A DNA stretch of 50,393 nucleotides from an uncultured Eubacteriales bacterium (GTDB taxonomy: Bacteria > Bacillota > Clostridia > Oscillospirales > Oscillospiraceae): contig ONBX01000026.1 of the NCBI GenBank assembly GCA_900316205.1, positions 1-50,393 on the forward strand. The letters are read 5' to 3'. The notes beneath the pieces were generated by a model, which saw only the letters and a program-made list of their open reading frames with translations, was not told the origin of the DNA and ran no database searches. Shown here piece by piece: positions 7,541 to 13,193 of this stretch. The translations under genes were made by a program, and so were the position numbers. Positions within the stretch are counted from its first letter, which is position 1. Each line of letters begins with the position of its first letter.

Positions 7541-8062
7541 ATGAAAGCCTTGAAAGACAAGACTCTGGACCTGCTCCTTGTGCTGTTCGCCGCTCTTTTT
7601 CTGATGGTGGGCGTCACCTCCCTGGGGGAGGATGCCTTTGGCGTTCTCCTGGGCTTTGGCACGGTGATCCCTCTTGCCGCGGTCTATTTCTGGCGCAAGC
7701 GCAGAGAGGCCCTGGGCCTGTCCGTGAAGATTGGCGGTCTCACTCTCGTGCTTTTCCTCATGGCCCTGCTCTTTTGGGTGGTCTGCCTCACCGCTCTTGC
7801 CGACGGCGGCCAGGATCTTCCCTACGGTCTGGTGCCGGCGCTGATCCTGGGCGCGGCCTATGTGGTCCGCCGCCGCAGGGAGCTGCGCCGGGCAGATGCC
7901 GCTCCCAAGCCGGTCTCCGCCCGTCCCGCGCAGGCCGCGGAAGAATCCGCGCCCGCCCCTTCGCCGAAGCCCGCTGCCGTTCCCGTCACCGTCTGCCCCC
8001 ACTGCGGCGCCCCCGGCAAGGGTGACATCTGCGAGTACTGCGGCATGTCCAAAAAGGCCTGA
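7541..8062 (+). CDS. Membrane protein with C-terminal zinc ribbon, unknown function
   Basis: 173 aa. Hydrophobic helices near residues 10-28, 34-50, 63-88 and 94-110 form an N-terminal membrane part. A Pro/Ala-rich linker (about 120-150) leads to a C-terminal zinc ribbon with CPHCGAP and CEYCGMS, two CxxC knuckles that would bind one zinc in the cytoplasm. Such zinc-ribbon tails occur in many uncharacterised Firmicute membrane proteins. It follows ispE with a strong AGAGGAGGAAAAG site. Function not recognised. Confidence 0.8.
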   Translation: MKALKDKTLDLLLVLFAALFLMVGVTSLGEDAFGVLLGFGTVIPLAAVYFWRKRREALGLSVKIGGLTLVLFLMALLFWVVCLTALADGGQDLPYGLVPALILGAAYVVRRRRELRRADAAPKPVSARPAQAAEESAPAPSPKPAAVPVTVCPHCGAPGKGDICEYCGMSKKA

Positions 8063-8065
8063 TCC

Positions 8066-8098
8066 GATTCCTGTGAAAGCTCCGCTTCCACAGGAATC
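8066..8098 (+). terminator. Hairpin after the zinc-ribbon membrane protein
   Basis: A 10-bp stem (GATTCCTGTG / CACAGGAATC), extended by a few pairs toward the loop, lies 4 nt after the stop. It is followed only by CTTGATT, so terminator strength is uncertain. Confidence 0.6.
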
Positions 8099-8150
8099 CT
8101 TGATTAAAATGCGTCATTCTCGCCCCCATCGGAGCAACCGAACGACATGC

Positions 8151-8213
8151 AAAAAACCTCCATGCGTCTGCGGCTTTCCTGTGTCGTGGTGCCAATAAAA
8201 CGCATGGCGGTTT
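8151..8213 (-). terminator. Long hairpin with minus-strand U-run, paired with the spoIIR leader hairpin
   Basis: Arms 8154-8167 and 8200-8213 pair over 13 of 14 positions. On the minus strand the stem is followed by GGTTTTTTG. The loop (8177-8196) is nearly complementary to the loop of the next hairpin (8239-8256). Confidence 0.55.
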
Positions 8214-8227
8214 AATCTTGCGAAAAT

Positions 8228-8270
8228 CCGTCCATCCTATTGGCATCAACACAGGATGGACGGTGTTTTT
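8228..8270 (+). terminator. Terminator-like hairpin ending at the spoIIR start
   Basis: A perfect 11-bp stem (CCGTCCATCCT / AGGATGGACGG) followed by TGTTTTT directly abuts an ATG of spoIIR. It has the form of an intrinsic terminator; whether it attenuates spoIIR or ends upstream transcription is not known. Confidence 0.7.
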
Positions 8271-8867
8271 ATGTACAGCAACAAGTTTCGCCCCTGGGAG
8301 ACGGCAGCCCTGCTGGCCCTCTGCCTCACGCTTCTCAGCGGGACCTGGGCCTTCTCCCGCCAGCAGCACCTGGCCTCGGACCTCATCCGCCTGCATGTGA
8401 TCCCGGTCTCCGATGCCGAGGCAGAGCAGGCCCTGAAGCTCCGGGTGCGGGACGCGGTGCTCCAATATCTTCGCCCGCTCCTCTCCTCCGCCGCGGACGC
8501 CGACGCGGCCCGCGTCCTGCTGGAGCGGGCACTCCCCGGCATAAAGGCCGCCGCCGAAGAGGCCAGTGAGGGGCGGAAGGTGACGGTATCCCTGGGTCCG
8601 GAGGACTACCCCCTCCGCCGCTACGGCGGCTTTCGCCTCCCCGCCGGGCGCTATGAGTCCCTGCGGGTGACGCTGGGTGAGGGGGCGGGCCACAACTGGT
8701 GGTGTGTGGTCTTTCCCACGCTCTGCCTGGAGGCGGCGGAGACGGAGCCGCTGCAAAGCGCCCTGGAGGGCGAGGATTACGCCCTCGTCACCGAGGATTC
8801 AGGCTATGCCCTCCGCTTCTGGCTGGTGGATGCCTGGGGTGATCTGATGAACCGCCTCCGTCCCTGA
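8271..8867 (+). CDS. spoIIR: Stage II sporulation protein R (SpoIIR)
   Basis: A 198-aa signalling protein made in the forespore; it triggers SpoIIGA to process pro-sigma-E in the mother cell. An N-terminal transmembrane/signal segment (about 9-25) is followed by the family core S-D-L-I-R-L-H-V-I-P-V-S-D, the LKLRVRDAVL helix and the G-H-N-W-W-C-V-V-F-P-T-L-C motif. The start is uncertain. ATG 8271 lies right after the T-run of a hairpin with only a weak GGTG upstream. An in-frame ATG at 8256 lies inside the hairpin and has no ribosome site. The gene is monocistronic with its own terminator. Its presence argues that the organism is a spore former. Confidence 0.92.
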   Translation: MYSNKFRPWETAALLALCLTLLSGTWAFSRQQHLASDLIRLHVIPVSDAEAEQALKLRVRDAVLQYLRPLLSSAADADAARVLLERALPGIKAAAEEASEGRKVTVSLGPEDYPLRRYGGFRLPAGRYESLRVTLGEGAGHNWWCVVFPTLCLEAAETEPLQSALEGEDYALVTEDSGYALRFWLVDAWGDLMNRLRP

Positions 8868-8886
8868 ACGGAGCCCGCAAAGCCTT

Positions 8887-8926
8887 GAAAACGCCGGGAT
8901 TCTACAAGTCGTAGAGTCCCGTTTTC
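8887..8926 (+). terminator. Terminator after spoIIR
   Basis: A stem CGGGATTCTAC / GTAGAGTCCCG, extended by GAAAAC / GTTTTC, encloses a 5-nt loop and runs into TTTTCCCC. Confidence 0.8.
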
Positions 8927-9071
8927 CCCATTCTACCCCTCGGAGAAAGCTCAGTAGGGCGCAGTGCCGGCCCAGTAGTTTGCTTTTCTTCGTAAAAGTG
9001 CGTTAGGATGCATATACAAAATGTGTGATTTTGCGCTGTGAACCCAATCTGCGCTGTAAGGAGGAATACTC

Positions 9072-9953
9072 ATGCGTTTTGTTGCTGTTACCGACACCTC
9101 CGGAAACCTTCCCACGCAGCGGATCCGTGAGGCCGATCTGAAGCTCATCGCCTTCCCCTATTTCATTGACGGCGAGGAATTCACCTGCCTGGATACCGAC
9201 TCTTTCGACGGGGACGCATTTTATGCGCGCATCAAGGCCGGGATGAAAGTCACCACCTCCCAGATCTCTCCCCATCAGTATATGGAGTTTTATGAGCCCT
9301 GGCTGAAACAGGGCCTGGATATCGTGTTCGTCTGCATGTCCTCGGGCATCAGCGGCTCCTGCAACTCCGCCCGTCTGGGCGCTCAGATGATCCTGGAGGA
9401 CTACCCGGAGCGCCGCATCGAGGTGGTGGACACCCTGGGCGCCTCCCTGGGCGAGGGCCTGGTGGCGCTGGAGGCCGCCCGCCTGCGGGATCTGGATCTG
9501 AGCGCCGAGGAGGCCGCCAGGCAGCTGCGGGACCTGGTGCAGCGGATGTTCAATGTCTTCACCGTGGACGATCTGATGCATCTGCGCCGCGGCGGCAGAC
9601 TCTCCAACGTGGCCGCCATCGTGGGCATGGTGCTGAACATCAAGCCCCTGCTCAAGGGCAACGAGGAGGGCAAGATCGTCTCCTTTGCCAAGGTCCGGGG
9701 CCGCAAGCGTTCCATTGAAGAGCTGGCCGCCCGATATGACAAGCTGGTGGTGAACCCGGAAAACCAGATCGTGGGCATCGCCGAGGCGGGCTGCAAGCAG
9801 GACGCTGCGTATCTGGCGAGCCTCCTGAACAGGAACCATCCCCCCAAGGAGATCCTCACCGTGGAGTACGAGCCCGTCACCGGCTCCCACGTGGGTCCCG
9901 GTGCCCTGGCCCTCTTCTTTGTCAGCCACGACCAGGTCCGCAGCGAAAACTGA
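9072..9953 (+). CDS. DegV family fatty-acid-binding protein
   Basis: A 293-aa member of the DegV/FakB family, which bind a fatty acid and present it to a kinase (FakA) for phosphorylation and phospholipid synthesis. Seen here: the V-T-D-T-S-G-N-L-P start, V-T-T-S-Q-I-S-P around residue 57, the S-S-G-I-S-G-S motif around residue 90, and the R-R-G-G-R-L-S family signature around residue 175 followed by L-N-I-K-P-L-L. A TAAGGAGGAAT ribosome site precedes the ATG. No kinase gene is adjacent. The lipid ligand is family knowledge. Confidence 0.92.
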   Translation: MRFVAVTDTSGNLPTQRIREADLKLIAFPYFIDGEEFTCLDTDSFDGDAFYARIKAGMKVTTSQISPHQYMEFYEPWLKQGLDIVFVCMSSGISGSCNSARLGAQMILEDYPERRIEVVDTLGASLGEGLVALEAARLRDLDLSAEEAARQLRDLVQRMFNVFTVDDLMHLRRGGRLSNVAAIVGMVLNIKPLLKGNEEGKIVSFAKVRGRKRSIEELAARYDKLVVNPENQIVGIAEAGCKQDAAYLASLLNRNHPPKEILTVEYEPVTGSHVGPGALALFFVSHDQVRSEN

Positions 9954-10755
9954 TATTACTCCCCATCTTCCCTAACTTCCGCGCAGGGAGGCCGGCTCAT
10001 CGCCGACCGCCCTGCCTTCATTTTTTCTCCGTCCGCTCCCGCGTAGGGCGGGATGCCCTCATCCCGCCGCTCCGTCCCCGCCATAGGGACAATTCACGAG
10101 TCGTCCGTCTCCATCCCAGTCGTAGGTGCCGGCGGCACGCTGTGCTTCCCCCAGCGGGGGAAGCTCCCGCGAAGCGGGTGATGAGGGAGAGCGTCGGATC
10201 GATTCAGGCGGTGAGGAATGCGGGATCTCTTCTCCCTCTCCTATCGCATACCCGCAGGGTACACAGGGCAACATTTCCCCCACGGGGAGAGGACATTCCA
10301 TGCCCGCCGCTCCATCCCCTCCGGTCCCGACACCCTGCTTGCCATTGCCTCCCTCCTGTCATTACGCACCAGTGACCGACGTCACTGGTTCGGCGATCCG
10401 TCCGCCTCCCTTGCCTCCCTCTCCGAGGGAGGTGGCATCCGCCGCTCTCCCGCGAGGCGGATGACGGAGGGAGTCGTTCCCCGCTTCGCCGCAGGCACGA
10501 GCATCGATGACGGAGGGAGTCGTTCCCCGCTTCGCCGCAGGCACGAGCATCGCTCGTCTGCTCCCGCCCTCCTGTCATTGCGCACCAGTGACCGATGTCA
10601 CTGGTGTGGCAATCCGTCTGCCTCCCCCTGTCGATCTCACGCGAGACAGCAGACGGAGGGCTTGTCCCGTCCCCCGCTCTGTCATGGCTTCGCGCAGGCG
10701 ACGCCGAAGTCGAAGGATCTATAAAAAGAATCTTCGTTTTCGTGCAAGAAAGGGC
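9954..10755. repeat. GC-rich repeat-filled intergenic region
   Basis: About 800 bp without a credible gene. It contains palindromic units: a 51-bp block (10141-10191) found again as an exact reverse complement at 23697-23747, two 60-bp related units (10351-10410 and 10567-10626) each with an ACCAGTGAC...GTCACTGGT hairpin, and a 46-bp perfect tandem duplication (10460-10551). These resemble the dispersed intergenic repeats of gut Clostridia. Confidence 0.75.
10460..10551. repeat. 46-bp perfect tandem duplication
   Basis: Units 10460-10505 and 10506-10551 are identical, starting GATGACGGAGGGAG and ending GCACGAGCATC. It lies inside the intergenic repeat region and is probably a replication-slippage product. 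Confidence 0.9.
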
Positions 10756-10784
10756 TTGACAAAGGCGGCAAACGGGTGTATTCT
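10756..10784 (+). promoter_or_regulatory. Promoter of tRNA-Val
   Basis: TTGACA, 17-bp spacer, TATTCT, ending 12 bp before the first base of the tRNA. Confidence 0.9.
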
Positions 10785-10796
10785 ATCCAAGCTGAT

Positions 10797-10872
10797 GGAC
10801 GATTGGCGCAGCTGGTAGCGCATCCGCTTGACGTGCGGGAGGTCACAAGTTCGAGTCTTGTATCGTCCACCA
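10797..10872 (+). tRNA. tRNA-Val(GAC), island attachment site
   Basis: A full cloverleaf with acceptor GGACGAT / ATCGTCC, encoded CCA, and anticodon loop TTGACGT (GAC). Its last 23 bases recur at 12347-12369, showing that it served as an integration target. It is followed at once by its own terminator. Confidence 0.96.
10850..10872 (+). other. attL-type core within tRNA-Val
   Basis: The 23-bp tRNA 3' end shared with 12347-12369. It restores an intact tRNA, as usual for tyrosine-integrase insertion. Confidence 0.8.
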
Positions 10873-10904
10873 AAGAAATCCACACCGAAAGGTGTGGATT
10901 TCTT
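10873..10904 (+). terminator. Terminator of tRNA-Val
   Basis: A perfect 14-bp stem (AAGAAATCCACACC with its complement) around a GAAA loop, followed by a T-rich stretch. Confidence 0.9.
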
Positions 10905-10982
10905 GCGTTTTCAAAGCGTTTCGGATACTTTTTACGTCGAATAGTTTTTGCATGTTACCGAGCGCTCAACAAGTTTTCATGC

Positions 10983-11003
10983 TTTTTACATATTTTTAGC
11001 CTT
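10983..11003. repeat. 21-bp direct repeat inside the island (left copy)
   Basis: The segment TTTTTACATA...TTTTTAGCCTT is identical to 12208-12228. One copy lies near each end of the att-flanked cassette, in the same orientation. It is possibly an integrase or excisionase accessory site. Confidence 0.75.
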
Positions 11004-11058
11004 TAGAAAGCCTACAAAGTGTTAATATAGCTGAGTAAAAGCCATAGATGAATCTTTG

Positions 11059-11095
11059 AAAAAACCGCCGACCATATCACTATCAAGGTCGGCGG
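11059..11095 (-). terminator. Terminator of the mrr-like gene
   Basis: On the minus strand CCGCCGACC...GGTCGGCGG is followed by TTTTTTC, 15 bp after the gene's stop. Confidence 0.88.
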
Positions 11096-11110
11096 ATACA
11101 CATTATTCTC

Positions 11111-12022
11111 TTATAATTCTTCGGCAAAGAAGTCGCTGTCGATCTTCTTCACTTCGTATACTTGCTCAATCGAAACGCCAACACCATGTTTTATCATTAG
11201 CTTCATTAATGCGGTGCCGTCAACTAAGACTACTTTCACGCCTAGAAGATTATTCGCATATTGAAGCGCACCAGATGAAAACTTTGCCGTTGTAATAAAC
11301 AAGCCCTTTTGAGCTTGCTGCCCTTGCAGCGCGCCAACAAATTTTTGTATTTCTGGCTTTCCTACGGTTTGATCCACTGCCCACTGTTTAGCTTGAATAT
11401 AGATTTGACTAAATCCAAGCTGATCTTCTTTAATGACACCATCTATTCCTCCGTCGTTTGACGCTTGCGTTACCAAACCTGCTCCATCTATTCCGCTTCC
11501 GTATCCCATTTTTAGCAAGAGCTTTACTACGAGTCTCTCAAACTCAAAGGGCGTCAGTTTCATAACTTCGTCCATAAGTTGACTGGCGAGGGTGGCTGTT
11601 ACTTGCTTATAAGCAGATTCTAATACTTCCAAGGGAGATTCGTCTTTCTCTTCAACCTTTTCTGTGAAAGAACCCTGTGTTGCGATGTCATGGAACGCCC
11701 TGAACTCTTCTGATTTTTCAAGATAGTTGAGGTCTATTTTTGCACCAGACTTTAAAGCGGCTCTTCCAGCATCTGTAATACGATATTTACCTCGTTGAGG
11801 AGTTTCAATTAACCCCGCTTTATCGAGATATGTCCTTGCCCATGCTACGCGGTTATCAAAAGTCCTTTGTTTGCCACTCGGAAGCATCTCAGAAAGATCT
11901 GATTCAGTAAGCGCCATTTCTCGTGCAATTTGATTCCGCACATCCTTCGCCGCATGAAGATTTCCGTCATCGACAACTTTTAAAAAAGCTTCAAAGAATT
12001 CAAAAAACTTTGGCACTGACAT
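11111..12022 (-). CDS. mrr: Mrr-type restriction endonuclease (type IV-like)
   Basis: A 303-aa putative DNA endonuclease that would cut modified (methylated) incoming DNA. The N-terminal half (about 1-95) is a Mrr_N winged-helix region (EMALTESDLSEMLPSGKQ, then YRITDAGRAAL). The C-terminal half is the Mrr catalytic domain: F-E-F-E-R-L-V-V-K-L-L at about residue 165, then D-G-G-I-D-G-V-I and I-Y-I-Q-A-K-Q-W. This is the PD-(D/E)xK variant whose Asp and QxK contact the metal. The ATG at 12022 is preferred over a GTG 12 bp upstream. Base composition is clearly lower in GC than the flanks, and the gene sits alone between two tRNA-Val attachment cores, so it was acquired horizontally. No cognate methylase is present, as expected for type IV systems. 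Confidence 0.9.
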   Translation of the reverse strand: MSVPKFFEFFEAFLKVVDDGNLHAAKDVRNQIAREMALTESDLSEMLPSGKQRTFDNRVAWARTYLDKAGLIETPQRGKYRITDAGRAALKSGAKIDLNYLEKSEEFRAFHDIATQGSFTEKVEEKDESPLEVLESAYKQVTATLASQLMDEVMKLTPFEFERLVVKLLLKMGYGSGIDGAGLVTQASNDGGIDGVIKEDQLGFSQIYIQAKQWAVDQTVGKPEIQKFVGALQGQQAQKGLFITTAKFSSGALQYANNLLGVKVVLVDGTALMKLMIKHGVGVSIEQVYEVKKIDSDFFAEEL

Positions 12023-12346
12023 ATTACCGCACACCCCGTTATGTTTCTTATGATCAAGTTTTGATCTATGTTTCTCGAATATGATGTCGTTTGGGATTAT
12101 AATAGCATGAAATCAATTACATATCAATGGATGATGAAAAAAGAGAAATGTTAAAGAAAAAAATAACGAAGCCAGCCGACCCTATATGTTCCGGTAGAGT
12201 TGAACAGTTTTTACATATTTTTAGCCTTAAGAGATCGGTACGTATAGGGAACAGCCGGCATAAATCAGTATATATTAGTTCTTAGAAACAGTCAATACGG
12301 TACAGATCGGTACACTTTTTGCCGAATTAACAGGTCAACCTCGGAC
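12023..12346. other. AT-rich spacer upstream of mrr
   Basis: About 320 bp without a gene. It contains a TATAAT box on the minus strand near 12099-12104 that may serve mrr (no good -35 seen), the second copy of the 21-bp island repeat (12208-12228), and several GATCGGTAC motifs (about 12233-12312). Confidence 0.5.
12208..12228. repeat. 21-bp direct repeat inside the island (right copy)
   Basis: Identical to 10983-11003, same orientation. Confidence 0.75.
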
Positions 12347-12369
12347 TTCGAGTCTTGTATCGTCCACCA
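12347..12369 (+). other. Second attachment core (tRNA-Val 3' end copy)
   Basis: An exact 23-bp copy of the tRNA-Val 3' end including CCA, without the rest of the tRNA. A terminator hairpin follows directly, just as after the intact tRNA, so this is either the original chromosomal tRNA end or an internal junction of two stacked elements. Confidence 0.85.
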
Positions 12370-12370
12370 T

Positions 12371-12402
12371 AGATTCGTCACTGAAAAGTGACGAATCTTT
12401 TA
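12371..12402 (+). terminator. Terminator next to the second attachment core
   Basis: A 12-bp stem AGATTCGTCACT / AGTGACGAATCT with a GAAA loop, followed by TTTTATTTTT. It has the same architecture as the terminator after tRNA-Val but an unrelated stem sequence. Confidence 0.88.
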
Positions 12403-12434
12403 TTTTTGCCCACTTTTTGCTTCAAAAAGTTAGC

Positions 12435-12456
12435 AGCACCCTTACGGTACCCTTAT
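12435..12456. repeat. Integrase arm-type direct repeats, cluster 1 (two 11-bp units)
   Basis: AGCACCCTTAC followed directly by GGTACCCTTAT, 65 bp past the attachment core. The same 11-bp unit occurs three times at 12951-12982. Tandem 10-12 bp repeats beside an att core are typical arm-binding sites of Tn916/lambda-type integrases. Confidence 0.65.
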
Positions 12457-12474
12457 AAAGGTACAAAGAGGGCG

Positions 12475-12558
12475 TCAGGTTAAGAGGGTTTTTATGGTGT
12501 CTTCCATCCTCGCAGCGGAGTTTTTCTTCATGGTTTCATTGGCATGAGCGTAGACCTT
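12475..12558 (-). pseudogene. C-terminal stump of a tyrosine integrase
   Basis: On the minus strand an open frame of 27 codons reads KVYAHANETMKKNSAARMED and ends shortly after. Y-A-H-A followed by a Met/Lys-rich helix is how many tyrosine recombinases of Firmicute elements end, the Tyr being the catalytic residue. The rest of the catalytic domain (R...H-x-x-R...H) is missing. It is in frame with the small ORF upstream but separated from it by an amber codon at 12559-12561. Its location beside arm-type repeats and an attachment core supports the reading. Confidence 0.6.
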
Positions 12559-12666
12559 CTAGGTGCTGCACTCACGATACTCGCGGAAATCATAGCGGCT
12601 GTTGGAAATGCTCAGGTACTCGACCTCATAATCTTCAACACTAAACTCTTCGTAGAACTTCTTCAT
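12559..12666 (-). CDS. 35-aa small ORF fused in frame to the integrase stump
   Basis: On the minus strand an AAAGGAG ribosome site precedes an ATG encoding MKKFYEEFSVEDYEVEYLSI and 15 more residues, ending at an amber codon. A TGCTATACT extended -10 box lies about 60 bp upstream (near 12727-12735). The peptide is acidic and aromatic and not recognised. It could be a small regulator such as an excisionase relative, or the 5' remnant of a gene joined by deletion to the integrase tail. Confidence 0.45.
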   Translation of the reverse strand: MKKFYEEFSVEDYEVEYLSISNSRYDFREYRECST

Positions 12667-12775
12667 TTTCGTTTTCTCCTTTTCGTTTTTCTTTTTTGTT
12701 TATCTCTTTCTTTCTGTACTCAGTATAGCAAGGAAGGTCTTTCAGCTTGTACAGAAACATGCACAAGGGAACAGC

Positions 12776-12834
12776 AAAAAAGGCGGCTTATTGCTCCTGG
12801 AAGTACCAGGATCTTAGCAATAAGCCGCCTTTTT
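12776..12834. terminator. Large bidirectional terminator in the island
   Basis: A stem of about 19 bp (AAAAAGGCGGCTTATTGCT with its complement) is capped by an inner CCTGG/CCAGG hairpin and has A- and T-runs at both ends. It separates the small minus-strand ORF from the AcrVA2-like gene. Confidence 0.85.
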
Positions 12835-12950
12835 AGAACTGCCTTTGAGCGGGAGTCGTATGAGAGTTGTTAAGAGTCATACCTATGTTGTTTTATTGCA
12901 GTATTCAAGTTGATTTGAAGTTGGTGGAAGTTGTTTTGTTGTTGTAAAAC

Positions 12951-12982
12951 AGTACCCTTACAGTACCCTTATAGTACCCTTA
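12951..12982. repeat. Integrase arm-type direct repeats, cluster 2 (three 11-bp units)
   Basis: AGTACCCTTAC, AGTACCCTTAT and AGTACCCTTAT in exact tandem (period 11 bp). Same unit as at 12435-12456. It lies just upstream of the promoter of the AcrVA2-like gene, so binding here could also affect that promoter. Confidence 0.7.
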
Positions 12983-12994
12983 TAAATGCTATTA

Positions 12995-13023
12995 TTGCAC
13001 GGAAAAACAGGTTGTGATATACT
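12995..13023 (+). promoter_or_regulatory. Promoter of the AcrVA2-like gene
   Basis: TTGCAC, 17-bp spacer, extended TGA-TATACT. It implies a leader of about 165 nt before the ATG at 13194. The leader contains a 29-codon basic ORF (13092-13181) of unclear status. Confidence 0.75.
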
Positions 13024-13193
13024 CAAAAACTGAGGAAACTACGAGTGGGGCTGTCTTTTGTGATCGACTAAGCATCGGCCCTGACGGGGCAATGGTACGG
13101 CCTCGCAAAAAACCAAGAGCAAGATTATTTGGGAAGACGGGGATAAGGACCGTGCAAAGCGCGGTATATAGCCATCGGTAAAGAGGTCTGTGA

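Larger units (their letters stand above)
10850..12369. mobile_element. att-flanked 1.5-kb cassette carrying an Mrr-type restriction gene
   Basis: A 23-bp segment, the 3' end of tRNA-Val from TTCGAG through the encoded CCA, is repeated exactly at 10850-10872 and 12347-12369 in the same orientation. The T-arm bases preceding it and the bases following it differ, so the match is a discrete attachment core. The DNA between is AT-richer than the flanks and contains only the mrr-like gene. No integrase is present inside, so the unit would need one in trans or is the remnant of stacked insertions. Confidence 0.8.

Noticed and set aside
9954-10755. Possible CRISPR array among the repeats
   Set aside because: Repeat units differ in length and spacing, there are no regular unique spacers, and no cas genes are present; they are palindromic intergenic elements and one tandem duplication.
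12544-12873. A 109-codon plus-strand frame in the island
   Set aside because: It runs through a terminator hairpin and opposes the small minus-strand ORF that has a proper ribosome site.
12435-12982. Short tandem 11-bp repeats as a CRISPR or iteron origin
   Set aside because: Units are directly abutting without spacers and no replication protein gene is nearby; the position next to an att core and an integrase tail fits arm sites better.
13092-13181. A 29-codon basic ORF in the AcrVA2-like leader as a gene
   Set aside because: The ribosome site is weak and no family is visible; kept only as a possible leader peptide in the findings.
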